Notes: a model not told the origin generated them from the letters alone. DNA of 64,000 nt from Halobacillus litoralis (GCF_020524085.2 NZ_CP129016.1:738001-802000), one strand, 5' to 3'; positions 9,816-23,405 are shown, numbered from the stretch's first letter. A program made the numbers and translations.

Positions 9816-9860
9816 TGATAATCCCTCCCTTATCTGAATCTCTTAGATGTGTTCTATCAA

Positions 9861-10805
9861 TCAATCGTCTTTTCTTAGACCTAATCCAAGTTCGTCCAAC
9901 TTGTGCTTCACTTCTTCAAGTGACTTGCGACCAAGGTTACGTACCTTCATCATGTCTTCTTCAGACTTATTCGCAAGTTCCTGCACTGTATTAATGCCAG
10001 CGCGCTTCAAGCAGTTGTAAGAACGTACAGATAGATCAAGTTCTTCGATCGTCATTTCTAGAACTTTTTCTTTTTGGTCCTCTTCTTTTTCAACCATGAT
10101 TTCAGCTTTTTGAGCTTCATCTGTAAGGCCTACAAAGATATTGAGGTGTTCCATATAGATTTTAGCCCCAAGAGAGATCGCTTCTTCCGGACGAATGCTG
10201 CCATCCGTCCATACATCTAACGTCAACTTATCAAAGTTAGATGTTTGACCGATTCTAGTGTTCTCTACTTGATACGTTACACGGGATACCGGCGTAAAAA
10301 TAGAGTCAACTGGAATAACGCCAATTGGTTGATCCTCATGGTTGTTTCCTTCAGCCGGACGATATCCTCGGCCGCGTTCTGCTGTAATACGTGCACGGAA
10401 GCTGGAGTTGCTATCTAATGTTGCAATGTGAAGATCTGGATTAAGAACTTCTACATCACTGTCGTGCGTAATGTCAGCCGCTGTAACTTTTCCTTCACCC
10501 TGTACATCAATCTCCAAAGTCTTCTCTTCGTCGGAATAAACCTTCAAAGCTAGTTTCTTCAGATTAAGAATGACTGTGGTTACGTCTTCGACGACACCTT
10601 CAATGGTTGAGAACTCATGAAGGACCCCGTCAATTTGAACTGATGTGACAGCAGAGCCGGGAAGTGAGGATAATAGGATACGACGCAAGGAGTTCCCTAG
10701 AGTTGTACCATACCCACGCTCAAGCGGTTCTACGACGAACTTACCAAAAGTAGACTCATCGCTGATCTCGACCGTTTCAATCTTTGGCTTTTCAATTTCG
10801 ATCAT
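9861..10805 (-). CDS. rpoA: DNA-directed RNA polymerase subunit alpha
   Basis: At 314 residues this is full-length alpha. The N-terminal domain (1-~230) that dimerises and binds beta and beta-prime starts [10 protein letters not shown] and contains [20 protein letters not shown]. After an acidic linker rich in Glu and Lys, the C-terminal domain (~250-314) contains [16 protein letters not shown] and [13 protein letters not shown], the helix-hairpin-helix that binds UP elements and activators. It is placed between rpsK and rplQ as in all Bacilli. A perfect 9-bp inverted repeat lies ~35 bases upstream of its start. Confidence 0.98.
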   Translation of the reverse strand: MIEIEKPKIETVEISDESTFGKFVVEPLERGYGTTLGNSLRRILLSSLPGSAVTSVQIDGVLHEFSTIEGVVEDVTTVILNLKKLALKVYSDEEKTLEIDVQGEGKVTAADITHDSDVEVLNPDLHIATLDSNSSFRARITAERGRGYRPAEGNNHEDQPIGVIPVDSIFTPVSRVTYQVENTRIGQTSNFDKLTLDVWTDGSIRPEEAISLGAKIYMEHLNIFVGLTDEAQKAEIMVEKEEDQKEKVLEMTIEELDLSVRSYNCLKRAGINTVQELANKSEEDMMKVRNLGRKSLEEVKHKLDELGLGLRKDD

Positions 10806-10839
10806 TTACACTAAACCCTCCTTCAAAACGTCGAAACCC

Positions 10840-10862
10840 CGGTTAGACAATAGGTCTAACCG
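10840..10862. repeat. Perfect 9-bp inverted repeat in the rpsK-rpoA gap
   Basis: CGGTTAGAC, five-base loop, GTCTAACCG. It lies in the 179-bp gap between rpsK and rpoA, 35 bases before the rpoA ATG, with no T-run to make it a normal terminator. It may be an RNA processing or mRNA stability element. The rest of the gap shows nothing clear. Confidence 0.6.
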
Positions 10863-10984
10863 AAATTCCTCAGGTAGGCAGTCCCGATAAAAAGACAACT
10901 GCATATTTTCTCTGTCTACGGCGGTGATGATTAAAAGCTATCATAACCCATTATAGACAGGGTGACAAATTCTATTCAGAACTA

Positions 10985-11380
<396 letters not shown>

Positions 11381-11410
11381 ATAGTTAGCTTACCTCCTTT
11401 GTGTTGCTTA

Positions 11411-11776
11411 TTATTTACGTTTGTTAGCCACGGTACGACGTGGGCCTTTACGTGTACGAGAGTTGTTTTTCGTCTTCTGTCCGCGAAGTGGAAGTCCACG
11501 ACGATGACGGATTCCGCGATAAGAACCGATCTCAATCAAACGCTTGATGTTAAGAGAGTTCTCACGACGAAGGTCACCTTCCGTGTTGTGTTGTTCCACT
11601 GCTTTACGGATTTTACCTAGTTCGTCTTCTGTAAGATCGCGTACGCGAGTACTTTCAGAAACGCCAGCTTCAGCTAGTACGTCTTTGGCAAGGGATTTAC
11701 CGATACCATAAACGTAAGTTAGGGATACGACTACTCGCTTGTCACGAGGAATATCTACACCTGCAATACGTGCCAT
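11411..11776 (-). CDS. rpsM: 30S ribosomal protein uS13
   Basis: The 121-residue S13 begins [20 protein letters not shown] and has the conserved [20 protein letters not shown] segment, with a basic C-terminal tail that touches P- and A-site tRNAs. S13 forms inter-subunit bridges at the 30S head. It lies between rpmJ and rpsK; length is the same as in other Bacilli. Confidence 0.97.
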   Translation of the reverse strand: MARIAGVDIPRDKRVVVSLTYVYGIGKSLAKDVLAEAGVSESTRVRDLTEDELGKIRKAVEQHNTEGDLRRENSLNIKRLIEIGSYRGIRHRRGLPLRGQKTKNNSRTRKGPRRTVANKRK

Positions 11777-11800
11777 AAGTTACGTGCACCTCCTTCAGTT

Positions 11801-11929
<129 letters not shown>

Positions 11930-11942
11930 TTAGATCGGAGTT

Positions 11943-12161
11943 TTATTTATAACGGTACGTAATACGTCCTTTAGTTAAGTCATAAGGGGAAAGTTCTACC
12001 GTTACCTTGTCTCCTGGTAAGATTCGAATGAAGTGCATGCGAATTTTACCGGAAACGTGAGCTAAAACGGAGTGACCGTTCTCGAGTTCAACCTTGAACT
12101 GTGCGTTCGGTAAGGTTTCAACGACGGTCCCTTCTACTTCAATTACATCGTCTTTCGCCAT
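11943..12161 (-). CDS. infA: Translation initiation factor IF-1
   Basis: The 72-residue OB-fold protein begins [20 protein letters not shown] and ends KGRITYRYK; both are family signatures. IF-1 binds the ribosomal A site during initiation and aids IF-2 and IF-3. Its start overlaps the end of the preceding KOW-domain gene by 23 bases, suggesting coupled translation; AGGGAG lies before the ATG. Confidence 0.97.
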   Translation of the reverse strand: MAKDDVIEVEGTVVETLPNAQFKVELENGHSVLAHVSGKIRMHFIRILPGDKVTVELSPYDLTKGRITYRYK

Positions 12162-12474
12162 CGAGTTGATCTCCCTTCTTCAAATCAGTCACTGCTTCAT
12201 TGACATATTTTGATACGGCAAATCGAAGCTTGCCATTTGTGACACGACCAGTTTCCAGAAGGCTGTCCTGGACTTCCGGAGAGATGAAATCCATAAGCTC
12301 AACATGTTGCAAATTCTTTTTCTTTGGTCGATCATACTTACGTTTCTCTCCGTCGGCAAGCAGCACAAAGCGGCCATCCAGTACATCGATTACTACCGCG
12401 TACTGTCCTGCCTCACGCCCCTGCACAATACGAACAATTTGACCTATTCGCGGACTCGACTCAGATTCGTTCAA
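12139..12474 (-). CDS. KOW-domain RNA-binding protein (L14e-like, YbzG type)
   Basis: A small 111-residue protein whose N-terminal half is a KOW motif ([22 protein letters not shown]) like that of eukaryotic L14e/L6e ribosomal proteins, followed by a basic patch [21 protein letters not shown]. subtilis has a comparable small KOW gene at this site, between map and infA. It likely binds RNA, perhaps rRNA, but its role is not established. A TTG start at 12474 follows GAAGGTGATCG. The last seven codons overlap infA in another frame, so the tail past KKGDQLDG may be unreliable. Confidence 0.75.
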   Translation of the reverse strand: MNESESSPRIGQIVRIVQGREAGQYAVVIDVLDGRFVLLADGEKRKYDRPKKKNLQHVELMDFISPEVQDSLLETGRVTNGKLRFAVSKYVNEAVTDLKKGDQLDGERRCN

Positions 12475-12490
12475 AAACGATCACCTTCAT

Positions 12491-13912
<1,422 letters not shown>

Positions 13913-13931
13913 TCATTAGCTTTCACACTAA

Positions 13932-15225
13932 TTATTTAATGAATCCTTGATAGTGGCGTTTTACAAGCTGACTTTCCAGCTGCTTCATAATTTGAAGGGC
14001 AACCCCTACAACAATCAGCAGGCCGGTTCCTCCGATTTGAATACTTGGCGGCAACTGCGCAGCAGAGCCCAAGATGATCGGTAGGATAGAGACAGCTGCT
14101 AGGAAGATGGATCCTACGAATGTCAATCGATACATCACACGAGTCAAGTACGTTTCCGTATTTGCTCCAGGACGAATCCCCCGGGATATACCCGCCTTGC
14201 TTCTTCAAGTTTTCAGCCATTTGTTCCGGATTAACCTGAACAAATGTATAGAAATAAGTGAAGGCAATGATCAACGCTACATAGATAATCATTCCAGGCC
14301 AGTTTTGATAATCAAATATATATTGAATGACGGAGGCGACTTCACTGTTCTCAAAGAGACCAGCAACGGTTCTTGGTGCGATAATGAAAGATATCGCAAA
14401 GATGACCGGGATGACTCCTGCAGCATTCACTTTTAGTGGTAAGTGAGTGGAATGCCCACCTACTGGCGAACGGTTAACCAAACGTTTTGCATATTGAATA
14501 GGAATTTTACGAAGGGCTTGTTGGATGAAGATGACTCCCACAACAACCGCAATAATAACAAGTACAATCAGAGCGATGATGACCAAGTTAATGAACAACT
14601 CTTCTCCGGCACCGGAGATGTATTGATCATACAACTGGTTCACACCGGTTGGGATTGCAGCAACAATTCCTGCAAAAATTAGAATGGATATACCATTTCC
14701 AACGCCGTGTTCAGTGATTTGCTCACCAAGCCACATTAGAAACGCTGTACCGCCTGTCAAGACAAGAGCAATGATTAAGAATTTCGTAACCCCTGGATCA
14801 GCGATCAATTGACCACCAGCCAGTGCATTAAAACCTATAGACATGCCGATGGCTTGAATGAAAGCGAGCACGATCGTTCCATAGCGGGTAAACTGAGCTA
14901 ATTTTCGACGGCCGACTTCACCTTGCTTCTTCCATTCCGCAAACTTAGGAACAACGTCCATCTGCAACAATTGCATGATGATGGAGGCAGTAATGTAGGG
15001 CATGATCCCCATAGCAAAGATGGAGAAGTTTTGTAATGCCCCGCCTCCGAATGTGTTCAGGAAACCGAACGCATTCTGTTCATCCATGAAATTGATGGCT
15101 TCTCTATTTGTAAAAGGAACCGGGATGAATGTTCCCAGGCGAAAAACAATGAGCATCAACAAAGTGAAAATAATCTTCCGTCGAATATCACCCACGCGCA
15201 TAAAATTGGAGATTGTCCGGAACAT
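13932..15225 (-). CDS. secY: Preprotein translocase subunit SecY, +1 frameshift
   Basis: SecY is the ten-helix channel of the Sec translocon. The sequence is normal from [20 protein letters not shown] to GGYIPG, then goes out of frame at a C5 run (14178-14182) that should be C4. Removing one base restores [20 protein letters not shown] and the last two helices to a TAA at 13932, for 430 residues, the usual length. SecY is essential, so the shift is very probably an error. Its ATG overlaps the rplO stop as TAATG. Works with SecE, encoded at 41.4 kb. Confidence 0.93.
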
Positions 15226-15665
15226 TAAATCACCTCAGTTTGACCGCCCGCTGCTTCAATTGCTTCTTTCGCGGAAGCAGAGAACTTGTGAGCTTTCACT
15301 GTAAGTTTCTTTTCGATTGAACCTTTAGCTAGTACTTTGATTCCGGCTTTTTGGTTGCTTACCACACCAGACTCAAGCAATAGCTCAGGAGTAACCTCTG
15401 TGCCTTCTTCGAAGCGATTCAGTGCATCAAGGTTGATAATCGCAAATTCCTTACGGTGAACGTTAGTGAAACCACGCTTAGGCAGGCGTTGGAAAAGTGG
15501 CATTTGACCACCCTCGAAACCTGGGCGAGTTTTGCTTCCTGAACGCTGGCCTTGTCCTTTGTGACCACGTCCGGAAGTTTTACCGTTACCAGATGCCATA
15601 CCACGACCTACGCGGTTACGTTCTTTACGAGTACCTTTAGCAGGTTTTAGTTCATGCAGTTTCAT
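15225..15665 (-). CDS. rplO: 50S ribosomal protein uL15
   Basis: A 146-residue L15 with the glycine/arginine-rich N-terminal half ([20 protein letters not shown], followed by [20 protein letters not shown]) and globular C-terminal half. I use ATG 15665, eight bases after GGAGG, and not the ATG three codons upstream. L15 is a late-assembly protein of the large subunit. It is coupled to secY by a TAATG overlap. Confidence 0.97.
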   Translation of the reverse strand: MKLHELKPAKGTRKERNRVGRGMASGNGKTSGRGHKGQGQRSGSKTRPGFEGGQMPLFQRLPKRGFTNVHRKEFAIINLDALNRFEEGTEVTPELLLESGVVSNQKAGIKVLAKGSIEKKLTVKAHKFSASAKEAIEAAGGQTEVI

Positions 15666-15695
15666 GCGTTGCACCTCCTTATATCTTTTGTAGAA

Positions 15696-15878
15696 TTAAA
15701 CTTCTTTAACCGAAACTAGGTGAGACACCTTATTAGCCATACCTCGGATCGCTGGGTTATCTTCAAGTACGACAGTTTGACGGATCTTGTTCAGACCTAG
15801 CGCCTTGACAGTAGAGCGCTGATCTTGCGGTCTACCAATAACACTGCGCGTGAGGGTAATTTCTAACTGTTTAGCCAT
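15696..15878 (-). CDS. rpmD: 50S ribosomal protein uL30
   Basis: A 60-residue L30, the short bacterial form: [20 protein letters not shown] at the start, then [20 protein letters not shown]. It lies between rpsE and rplO, its constant position in the spc operon, with a GGAGG ribosome-binding site. Confidence 0.97.
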   Translation of the reverse strand: MAKQLEITLTRSVIGRPQDQRSTVKALGLNKIRQTVVLEDNPAIRGMANKVSHLVSVKEV

Positions 15879-15896
15879 TTTATTTCCCTCCTTATC

Positions 15897-16394
15897 CTAC
15901 AGTTCTTCTACTGATTTACCACGAAGTTTAGCGACGTCTTCTGCACGCTTAAGCTCGCTAAGTCCAGTGATTGTAGCACGTACCATGTTGATTGGCGTGT
16001 TAGAACCAAGTGACTTAGATAGGATGTCTTGAACACCTGCAAGCTCAAGTACCGCACGGACAGGTCCACCAGCGATAACTCCGGTACCTTCTGCTGCTGG
16101 TTTCATAAGAATGTTACCTGCACCAAAACGTCCATTGATTTCGTGTGGAATTGTCGTGTTCTTCACTGGTACTGTGATTAGATTTTTCTTAGCATCATCA
16201 ATGGCTTTTTTGATCGCTTCCGGTACCTCTTGGGCTTTCCCTGTACCGAATCCGACATGACCATTTTTATCTCCTACTACAACCAAAGCAGCAAAACGGA
16301 AACGACGTCCACCTTTAACTACCTTAGCTACACGGTTGATGGTAACTACGCGTTCTTCAAGATCAAGTTTGTTAGGGTCGATGTTTGTAATCAT
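15897..16394 (-). CDS. rpsE: 30S ribosomal protein uS5
   Basis: The 165-residue S5 has the N-terminal double-stranded RNA-binding half ([20 protein letters not shown]) and the C-terminal half with [19 protein letters not shown]5 helps maintain decoding fidelity at the mRNA entry site. Intact, normal length, between rplR and rpmD. Confidence 0.97.
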   Translation of the reverse strand: MITNIDPNKLDLEERVVTINRVAKVVKGGRRFRFAALVVVGDKNGHVGFGTGKAQEVPEAIKKAIDDAKKNLITVPVKNTTIPHEINGRFGAGNILMKPAAEGTGVIAGGPVRAVLELAGVQDILSKSLGSNTPINMVRATITGLSELKRAEDVAKLRGKSVEEL

Positions 16395-16414
16395 TTATGT
16401 CCCTCCTTTAACTA

Positions 16415-16777
16415 TTAAAATTCTAGGCCGGCTTCGCGAGCGGCTTCAGCTAGTGCTTTCACACGTCCATGATACAAGTAACCTCCACGGTCGAATACAA
16501 CAACTTTAAAACCGTTGTCGATCGCACGCTTAGCCACTAATTCACCGACTTTTTGAGCAGCCTCGACATTGCCTGTAGCATCAAGGTTGAAGTCATTGTC
16601 GACAGTAGACGCACTTGCTACTGTTACTTGGCTTTCATCGTTGATTAGCTGAGCATAAATGTGTTTGTTAGAGCGATATACGTTCAAGCGTGGGCGTTCA
16701 GCGGTGCCAAAGACATTCTTACGAACGCGTGCATGACGCTTTTTACGTACGACATTTTTATCTGCCTTCGTGATCAT
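16415..16777 (-). CDS. rplR: 50S ribosomal protein uL18
   Basis: A 120-residue L18, the main 5S rRNA-binding protein. Family features are the basic N-terminus ([20 protein letters not shown]) and the C-terminal [21 protein letters not shown] place the start at ATG 16777 (MITKADKN), after GAAAGGAG, giving exactly the usual 120 residues; an ATG-like start three codons upstream overlaps the ribosome-binding site. Confidence 0.97.
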   Translation of the reverse strand: MITKADKNVVRKKRHARVRKNVFGTAERPRLNVYRSNKHIYAQLINDESQVTVASASTVDNDFNLDATGNVEAAQKVGELVAKRAIDNGFKVVVFDRGGYLYHGRVKALAEAAREAGLEF

Positions 16778-16812
16778 CAGGGTCACTCCTTTCTATACGT
16801 TAGCTACGAAAC

Positions 16813-17349
16813 TTACTTAGCTGTTTTACCTTCTTTTCTGCGTACATATTCGCCTTCGTAGCGAATTCCTTTACCTTTATAAGGCTCTGGAGGACGGATC
16901 GCACGGATTTTCGCAGCTACAGCACCAACAAGTTCTTTGTCGATCCCTTTAACTGTTACTTTCGTGTTGGATGGTACTTCGATTTCGATACCTTCGTGGT
17001 TATCGACTTCAACAGGGTGAGAGTAACCAGCGTTGATTACAACATTTTGACCCTGTTTTTGCGCACGGTAACCTACACCGATGATTTCAAGACTCTTCTC
17101 ATAGCCTTTAGAAACACCTTCAACCATGTTACCGATCAGGCTGCGTGTAGTACCGTGAAGAGCACGGTGTTCTTTGTGGTCGCTCGGACGAGCTACAGTA
17201 AGAACGTTGTCCTCAACTTTAACTGTGATGTCCTTGTGGAATGTACGAGTCAATTCCCCTTTAGGACCTTTAACTGTAATCGTGTTGTTATCCTGGATGA
17301 TTTCTACACCTTCAGGAATTTCAAGTGATTTTAAACCTACGCGAGACAT
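16813..17349 (-). CDS. rplF: 50S ribosomal protein uL6
   Basis: The 178-residue L6 contains two similar domains. It begins [20 protein letters not shown] and ends with the conserved [20 protein letters not shown] segment that contacts the sarcin-ricin loop area. Intact and of standard length, between rpsH and rplR. Confidence 0.97.
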   Translation of the reverse strand: MSRVGLKSLEIPEGVEIIQDNNTITVKGPKGELTRTFHKDITVKVEDNVLTVARPSDHKEHRALHGTTRSLIGNMVEGVSKGYEKSLEIIGVGYRAQKQGQNVVINAGYSHPVEVDNHEGIEIEVPSNTKVTVKGIDKELVGAVAAKIRAIRPPEPYKGKGIRYEGEYVRRKEGKTAK

Positions 17350-17379
17350 GTGTTTGCACCTCCTGTCTGATCTGTTTTT

Positions 17380-17778
17380 TTACCAGATGTAAGCTAGAAC
17401 TTCGCCACCGATGGCTTGTTCGCGAGCTTCTTTATCTGTTAATACACCTTTTGAAGTGGATACAACGGCTACACCTAGACCGTTAAGAACTTTTGGAAGT
17501 TCTTCAGCGTTAGCGTAAACACGTAGACCTGGCTTACTGATACGCTTCACACCAGTAATTACACGCTCATTGTTTTGGCCGTACTTAAGGAAGATGCGAA
17601 GAACTCCTTGCTTGTTGTCTTCAACAAATTCGTAGTCACGTACAAAACCTTCACGCTTAAGGATATCAGCGATTTCTTTTTTAACGTTGGAAGCTGGAAG
17701 CTCAAGCTTCTCGTGACGCACCATGTTAGCGTTACGAATACGTGTCAGCATATCTGCAATTGGATCTGTCATTGTCAT
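17380..17778 (-). CDS. rpsH: 30S ribosomal protein uS8
   Basis: The 132-residue S8 starts [20 protein letters not shown] and ends [20 protein letters not shown] before EVLAYIW. It binds the central domain of 16S rRNA, and in many bacteria it regulates the spc operon by binding its mRNA. Intact, between rpsN and rplF. Confidence 0.97.
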   Translation of the reverse strand: MTMTDPIADMLTRIRNANMVRHEKLELPASNVKKEIADILKREGFVRDYEFVEDNKQGVLRIFLKYGQNNERVITGVKRISKPGLRVYANAEELPKVLNGLGVAVVSTSKGVLTDKEAREQAIGGEVLAYIW

Positions 17779-17808
17779 AACTCATTAACCTCCTTCCCTG
17801 TTTCGGGT

Positions 17809-17994
17809 TTACCAGCTGGCTTTTTTGACACCAGGGATTTGACCTTTATATGCAAGTTCACGGAAACAAATACGGCAAAGCTTAAACTTACGAAGTACGG
17901 AGTGCGGACGTCCGCAGCGTTCACAACGTGTGTATTCGCGCACTTGGTACTTCTGTTTACGCTGTTGCTTCGCGACCATTGATTTTTTAGCCAC
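17809..17994 (-). CDS. rpsN: 30S ribosomal protein uS14, type Z (zinc form)
   Basis: A 61-residue S14 with two CxxC pairs, CERCGRPHS and CRIC, marking the short zinc-binding type Z that is standard in Bacilli. The long zinc-free form would be ~89 residues. Start [20 protein letters not shown]. Situated between rplE and rpsH. Confidence 0.97.
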   Translation of the reverse strand: MAKKSMVAKQQRKQKYQVREYTRCERCGRPHSVLRKFKLCRICFRELAYKGQIPGVKKASW

Positions 17995-18020
17995 TATTTT
18001 CCCTCCTTATAGTTAGCTCA

Positions 18021-18560
18021 TTATTTTTGGAACGGCATGCCGAATTGAGCTAGAAGTTCACGTGCTTCTTCGTCAGAGTCAGCTGTAGTGACAATAACGA
18101 TATCCATACCACGCACTTTGTTTACTTTATCGTAATCGATCTCTGGGAAAATCAATTGCTCTTTAACACCAAGCGTGTAGTTTCCACGGCCGTCGAAGGC
18201 TTTCTTAGAAATACCACGGAAGTCACGCACACGTGGTAGAGATACGGCGATCAGTTTTTGGAGGAACTGGTACATGCGCTCTCCACGAAGTGTAACCTTC
18301 GCACCGATTGGCATACCTTCACGTAGGCGGAATCCTGCAATTGATTTCTTCGCTTTCGTGATGACTGGTTTCTGACCAGTGATCAATGTTAGTTCTTCTA
18401 CAGCTGTGTCAAGTGCTTTCGCGTTTTGAACAGCGTCACCTACACCCATGTTGACAACAATTTTCTCAACTTTTGGTGTTTGCATGATGGAATCATATTC
18501 AAATTTGTTCATCAAAGATGAGACAACTTCTTCTTGATATTGTTTCTTTAGTTCGTTCAT
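18021..18560 (-). CDS. rplE: 50S ribosomal protein uL5
   Basis: Full-length 179-residue L5, which binds 5S rRNA and contacts the P-site tRNA. Recognised by [19 protein letters not shown], the [19 protein letters not shown] block and [19 protein letters not shown]. Between rplX and rpsN in the spc operon. Confidence 0.97.
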   Translation of the reverse strand: MNELKKQYQEEVVSSLMNKFEYDSIMQTPKVEKIVVNMGVGDAVQNAKALDTAVEELTLITGQKPVITKAKKSIAGFRLREGMPIGAKVTLRGERMYQFLQKLIAVSLPRVRDFRGISKKAFDGRGNYTLGVKEQLIFPEIDYDKVNKVRGMDIVIVTTADSDEEARELLAQFGMPFQK

Positions 18561-18586
18561 CGTGTGGCCCTCCTTTCTTCTATGGC

Positions 18587-18899
18587 TTATTTATCTAGTG
18601 CTTCACCAGATTTTTTCGCGATACGAACTTTCTTGCCGTCCTCGACTTTGTAACCAACACGTGTCGGCTCACCAGTCTTAGGGTCGATCGGCATTACGTT
18701 GGATACGTGGATCGCAGCTTCTTGTGTTAGGATTCCACCCTGTGGATTTTCCTGAGAAGGCTTCGCGTGCTTTTTCACTTCGTTCACACCTTCAACAAGG
18801 ACACGATCTTTCTTCGGATAAGCTTCAAGGATTGTACCTTGTTTGCCTTTATCCTTACCAGTAATCACCATTACTTTGTCACCTTTTTTTTACGTGCAT
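18587..18899 (-). CDS. rplX: 50S ribosomal protein uL24, +1 frameshift at codon 5
   Basis: The complete gene is 103 residues with a KOW motif ([18 protein letters not shown]). As read, ATG CAC GTA is followed by an A-run one base too long (T8 on the plus strand at 18884-18891), so the frame closes after MHVKKKVTK. Removing one A gives [18 protein letters not shown], the expected start. Translation could otherwise only begin internally at the MVITG methionine, deleting nine residues of the KOW fold. L24 initiates 50S assembly, so an overcalled base or transcriptional slippage are the likely explanations. Confidence 0.9.
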
Positions 18900-18939
18900 T
18901 CTTCGCGCACCTCCTTAACAAGGCATTTCATTCAGGCTT

Positions 18940-19308
18940 TTATAATACTTCTGGAGCTAGAGATACAATCTTCATGAATTTAGCATCACGAAGTTCACGA
19001 GCTACCGGTCCAAAGATACGAGTACCGCGTGGTCCTTTGTCATCACGCACGATTACTGCTGCGTTTTCATCAAAACGGATGTAAGAACCATCTTTACGGC
19101 GCACTCCACTCTTAGAACGTACGATAACAGCTTTTACAACTTCACCTTTTTTAACAACGCCTCCTGGTGTTGCCTGCTTCACAGTAGCAGTGATGATATC
19201 ACCAATGTTAGCTGTTTTGCGGCCGGATCCACCCAATACTTTAATGGTTTGGATTTCACGAGCACCAGAGTTATCTGCGACTTTCAGACGAGATTCCTGT
19301 TGAATCAT
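18940..19308 (-). CDS. rplN: 50S ribosomal protein uL14
   Basis: The 122-residue L14 starts [20 protein letters not shown] and contains [18 protein letters not shown] and [20 protein letters not shown]. It lies at the subunit interface and is the binding site for the silencing factor RsfS. Intact, between rpsQ and rplX. Confidence 0.97.
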   Translation of the reverse strand: MIQQESRLKVADNSGAREIQTIKVLGGSGRKTANIGDIITATVKQATPGGVVKKGEVVKAVIVRSKSGVRRKDGSYIRFDENAAVIVRDDKGPRGTRIFGPVARELRDAKFMKIVSLAPEVL

Positions 19309-19350
19309 AACATGTAACCTCCCTTCGGATTAAATCCGAGCGAACTTTAT

Positions 19351-19614
19351 TTAGATAATGACAGACTCTTCAACAACTTCTAGAAGACGGAAACGCTTAG
19401 AAGCAGACAATGGACGAGTTTCCATGATGCTTACGATGTCGCCGTTCTTCGCTTGGTTGTTTTCGTCATGCGCTTTGAACTTTTTGGAATACTTTACGCG
19501 CTTGCCGTAAAGTTTGTGGAACTTATAAGTTTCTACTAGTACGGTAATGGTTTTATCCATCTTGTCAGAAACGACACGGCCAGTATAAACTTTACGATTA
19601 TTACGTTCAGTCAT
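19351..19614 (-). CDS. rpsQ: 30S ribosomal protein uS17
   Basis: An 87-residue OB-fold S17 ([20 protein letters not shown]; later MHDENN-like linker and [20 protein letters not shown]). The ATG at 19614 has GGAGG at good spacing and gives the usual length; an upstream in-frame ATG would overlap that site. Between rpmC and rplN. Confidence 0.97.
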   Translation of the reverse strand: MTERNNRKVYTGRVVSDKMDKTITVLVETYKFHKLYGKRVKYSKKFKAHDENNQAKNGDIVSIMETRPLSASKRFRLLEVVEESVII

Positions 19615-19638
19615 GTGAGGGTGACCTCCTCTCATCTA

Positions 19639-20263
<625 letters not shown>

Positions 20264-20281
20264 AATGCTTTTCCCCCTTCC

Positions 20282-20923
20282 TTACTTGTCAGTTTTAGTT
20301 GGAAGGACTTCTCCACGATAGATCCACACTTTAACACCAAGCTTACCGTAAGTGGTGTCAGCTTCTGCAGTTCCGTAATCGATGTCTGCACGAAGTGTGT
20401 GTAGTGGTACTGTTCCTTCACTGTAATATTCAGCACGAGCGATATCCGCGCCGCCTAGACGACCAGATACTTGGGTACGAATACCTTTAGCTCCTGCACG
20501 CATAGCGCGTTGGATTGTTTGTTTCTGAGCACGACGGAAAGATACGCGGTTTTCCAATTGACGTGCGATATTGTCAGCTACAAGAGTAGCGTCAAGATCT
20601 GGCTTTTTCACTTCAACGATGTTGATGTGAACACGTTTACCAGTAAGTTGGTTTAGAGCTTTACGAAGAGCTTCTACTTCAGAACCGCCTTTACCGATAA
20701 CCATTCCTGACTTAGCTGTGTGCACAGTAATGTTTACACGGTTTGCTGCGCGTTCGATTTCTACCGTAGAAAGGGCAGCATCTTTAAGACGATTTTCAAC
20801 ATATTCACGAATCTTAATGTCTTCATGTAACAAGTCTGCATAGTCTTTGCCAGCGTACCACTTGGATTCCCAATCGCGGATGACGCCGATACGAAGACCT
20901 ACCGGATTAATTTTTTGACCCAC
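20282..20923 (-). CDS. rpsC: 30S ribosomal protein uS3
   Basis: The 213-residue S3 has a KH domain with [19 protein letters not shown] and the C-terminal domain around [20 protein letters not shown]. It lines the mRNA entry tunnel. Length is near the 218 residues of B. subtilis. Only three bases separate it from rplV. Confidence 0.97.
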   Translation of the reverse strand: MGQKINPVGLRIGVIRDWESKWYAGKDYADLLHEDIKIREYVENRLKDAALSTVEIERAANRVNITVHTAKSGMVIGKGGSEVEALRKALNQLTGKRVHINIVEVKKPDLDATLVADNIARQLENRVSFRRAQKQTIQRAMRAGAKGIRTQVSGRLGGADIARAEYYSEGTVPLHTLRADIDYGTAEADTTYGKLGVKVWIYRGEVLPTKTDK

Positions 20924-20926
20924 TGA

Positions 20927-21268
20927 TTATCCCTCCTTTTTTTCTGATACGACCACTGTGATGTGGCTTGTGCGTTTGTTGATTTGGCTTGCGCGGCCCA
21001 TAGCGCGAGGGCGGAAACGTTTAAGAGTTACGCCTTCGTTTACAAACGCTTCGGAAACGTATAGGTTTTCCGGGTCCATTTCATAGTTGTGTTCTGCGTT
21101 AGCGATCGCAGAGTTAAGAAGTTTCTCAACTACTGGAGATGCGCCACGCTGTGTTAGACGTAGTGTAGCTAGAGCTTCACCAACATTTTTTCCTCGAATT
21201 AAATCAATTACCAAACGAGCTTTACGAGGAGCGATACGAACGGTTTTAGCAACTGCTTTAGCTTGCAT
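20927..21268 (-). CDS. rplV: 50S ribosomal protein uL22
   Basis: A 113-residue L22 starting [20 protein letters not shown], with the long beta-hairpin that reaches into the exit tunnel ([20 protein letters not shown]). Macrolide-resistance changes occur in that hairpin; the form here looks ordinary. Between rpsS and rpsC. Confidence 0.97.
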   Translation of the reverse strand: MQAKAVAKTVRIAPRKARLVIDLIRGKNVGEALATLRLTQRGASPVVEKLLNSAIANAEHNYEMDPENLYVSEAFVNEGVTLKRFRPRAMGRASQINKRTSHITVVVSEKKEG

Positions 21269-21288
21269 TAGAGTGCCTCCTCTCTATA

Positions 21289-21567
21289 TTAACGTTTTGT
21301 TTTCTTATCGTCGCCAGAGTGTCCCTTGAACGTACGGGATGGCGCGAATTCACCTAGTTTGTGACCAACCATGTCTTCAGTCACATAAACTGGTACGTGC
21401 TTACGACCGTCATAAACGGCGATTGTGTGTCCGACGAAGTTAGGGAAGATCGTAGAACGGCGAGACCAAGTCTTTACGACCTGCTGTTTATTATCTTCGT
21501 TCAACTTCTCGACTTTTTTCATTAAATGATCATCTACAAAAGGTCCTTTTTTCAGGCTGCGGCCCAT
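21289..21567 (-). CDS. rpsS: 30S ribosomal protein uS19
   Basis: The 92-residue S19 starts [20 protein letters not shown] and ends [20 protein letters not shown]. It forms a head-domain complex with S13. Intact, 57 bases after rplB. Confidence 0.97.
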   Translation of the reverse strand: MGRSLKKGPFVDDHLMKKVEKLNEDNKQQVVKTWSRRSTIFPNFVGHTIAVYDGRKHVPVYVTEDMVGHKLGEFAPSRTFKGHSGDDKKTKR

Positions 21568-21624
21568 GAATAAACCTCCCTTCGCGATTGAGAGACGGGT
21601 TTTACTGCCCGCCCGACAATCCCG

Positions 21625-22458
21625 TTATTTTTTACCGCGTCTACGCACGATATATTTATCAGACGGCTTGTTGCGTTTTCTCGTTTTGTATCCAAGAGTT
21701 GGTTTACCCCATGGAGATACTGGAGATGGCATACCGATTGGCGCGCGTCCTTCACCACCACCGTGTGGGTGATCACTAGGGTTCATTACGGAACCACGTA
21801 CTGTAGGGCGCTTGCCTTTCCAACGAGAACGTCCAGCTTTACCTACGCTGATTAGTTCGTGCTCAAGGTTACCAACTTGACCGATTGTAGCACGGCAAGA
21901 GCTTAGTACCAAGCGAACTTCACCAGAAGTTAGACGTACAAGCGTGTATTTTTCTTCACGACCGAGGATTTGTGCAGAAGCACCTGCAGAACGGACAAGT
22001 TGTCCTCCGCGTCCTGGCTTAAGTTCTACGTTGTGTACGATTGTACCAACTGGAATGTCTTTCAACTGAAGAGCATTACCTGGTTTGATATCTGCACCTT
22101 CACCAGAAATAATTTCCGTTCCAACCTTCACACCTTTCGGAGCTAGGATGTAACGTTTTTCACCATCAACATAATTGATTAGTGCAATGTTAGCGGAGCG
22201 GTTCGGATCATATTCGACTGTAGCAACGCGTCCAGGTATTCCATCTTTGTCACGCTTGAAGTCGATAATACGATACTGACGCTTGTGGCCTCCGCCCTGA
22301 TGACGAACTGTCAGCTTACCCTGGTTGTTACGTCCACCTTTTTTATGAAGTGGAGTGACAAGGGAGCGTTCAGGTTTGTCAGTTGTGATTTCAGCGAAAT
22401 CAGATACTGACATGTGTCGACGACCGTTAGTAATTGGTCTGAACTTTTTAATCGCCAT
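21625..22458 (-). CDS. rplB: 50S ribosomal protein uL2
   Basis: The 277-residue L2 is full length, with the C-terminal [20 protein letters not shown] segment containing the histidine close to the peptidyl-transferase centre. N-terminus [20 protein letters not shown]. One of the most conserved large-subunit proteins; no oddity seen. Confidence 0.98.
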   Translation of the reverse strand: MAIKKFRPITNGRRHMSVSDFAEITTDKPERSLVTPLHKKGGRNNQGKLTVRHQGGGHKRQYRIIDFKRDKDGIPGRVATVEYDPNRSANIALINYVDGEKRYILAPKGVKVGTEIISGEGADIKPGNALQLKDIPVGTIVHNVELKPGRGGQLVRSAGASAQILGREEKYTLVRLTSGEVRLVLSSCRATIGQVGNLEHELISVGKAGRSRWKGKRPTVRGSVMNPSDHPHGGGEGRAPIGMPSPVSPWGKPTLGYKTRKRNKPSDKYIVRRRGKK

Positions 22459-22494
22459 CTTTATTTCCCTCCTTCATATTTCAATTCGTGTATT

Positions 22495-22782
22495 TTATGC
22501 TTCGAAGATTTCTAGTTCTTCGCTGTCCTGAGTCAATGTGATGACTGCTTTCTTACGATCGGAGCGGTAGCCGCCGTAACGACCCATACGCTTGAACTTA
22601 CCTTTAAGGTTCATTGTGTTGACTTGTGCAACTTGAACGCCAAAGATTTCTTCAACTGCTTTTTTAATTTCAGTTTTGTTAGCTTTTGGGCTAACTTCAA
22701 ACGTATATTTCTTTTCTCCCATAAGATCAGCAGAATGTTCAGTAATGACAGGGCGCTTGATAATATCGCGTGGTTCTTTCAT
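22495..22782 (-). CDS. rplW: 50S ribosomal protein uL23
   Basis: The 95-residue L23 starts [20 protein letters not shown] and has the loop [20 protein letters not shown]. It is a docking site for trigger factor and SRP at the tunnel exit. The ATG overlaps the rplD stop as TAATG, showing translational coupling. Confidence 0.97.
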   Translation of the reverse strand: MKEPRDIIKRPVITEHSADLMGEKKYTFEVSPKANKTEIKKAVEEIFGVQVAQVNTMNLKGKFKRMGRYGGYRSDRKKAVITLTQDSEELEIFEA

Positions 22783-23405
22783 TATGAGAGCACCTCCCCT
22801 GCTTTTTCAGCTGCTTCCTTAGTAAGGATCAGCTTGTCATGCGTTAGCAAGTCTAACACACTTACTTGCTCTACAGGAAGACTCTTCACTGTAGGGATGT
22901 TGTTAGATGATAGAGTTACATTTTCGTCTGCTTCAGCAGTAACGATCAATGCTTTCTCGTTAACATCTAGTGCTTTTAGAATGTTTGCAACTTCTTTTGT
23001 TTTTGGAGCATCAAGAGATAGGCTCTCAAGAACAATGATGTTTTCTTCTTTCACTTTAGAAGAGAAAGCAGATTGAAGTGCCAAACGACGTACTTTTCTT
23101 GGCATCGTGTAGCTGTAGCTGCGTGGTGTAGGACCGAAAACAGTTCCGCCACCTACCCATTGTGGTGAACGGATAGATCCTTGACGCGCACGGCCTGTAC
23201 CTTTTTGGCGCCATGGTTTGCGTCCGCCGCCACTAACTTCAGAACGTCCTTTTACTTTGTGTGTGCCTTGGCGAAGGTTCGCGCGTTGCATCAACACAGA
23301 TTCGTGTAATACGTGAGTATTAGGTTCAATTCCAAAAACGGATTCATTTAGTTCAATTTCACCAACATTAGAACCGCTTTGGTTTAATAGTGCTACTTTA
23401 GGCAT
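22782..23405 (-). CDS. rplD: 50S ribosomal protein uL4
   Basis: The 207-residue L4 has the extended tunnel loop ([20 protein letters not shown], then [18 protein letters not shown]). In E. coli L4 represses its own S10 operon; in Bacilli control is different. Intact, between rplC and rplW. Confidence 0.97.
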   Translation of the reverse strand: MPKVALLNQSGSNVGEIELNESVFGIEPNTHVLHESVLMQRANLRQGTHKVKGRSEVSGGGRKPWRQKGTGRARQGSIRSPQWVGGGTVFGPTPRSYSYTMPRKVRRLALQSAFSSKVKEENIIVLESLSLDAPKTKEVANILKALDVNEKALIVTAEADENVTLSSNNIPTVKSLPVEQVSVLDLLTHDKLILTKEAAEKAGEVLS

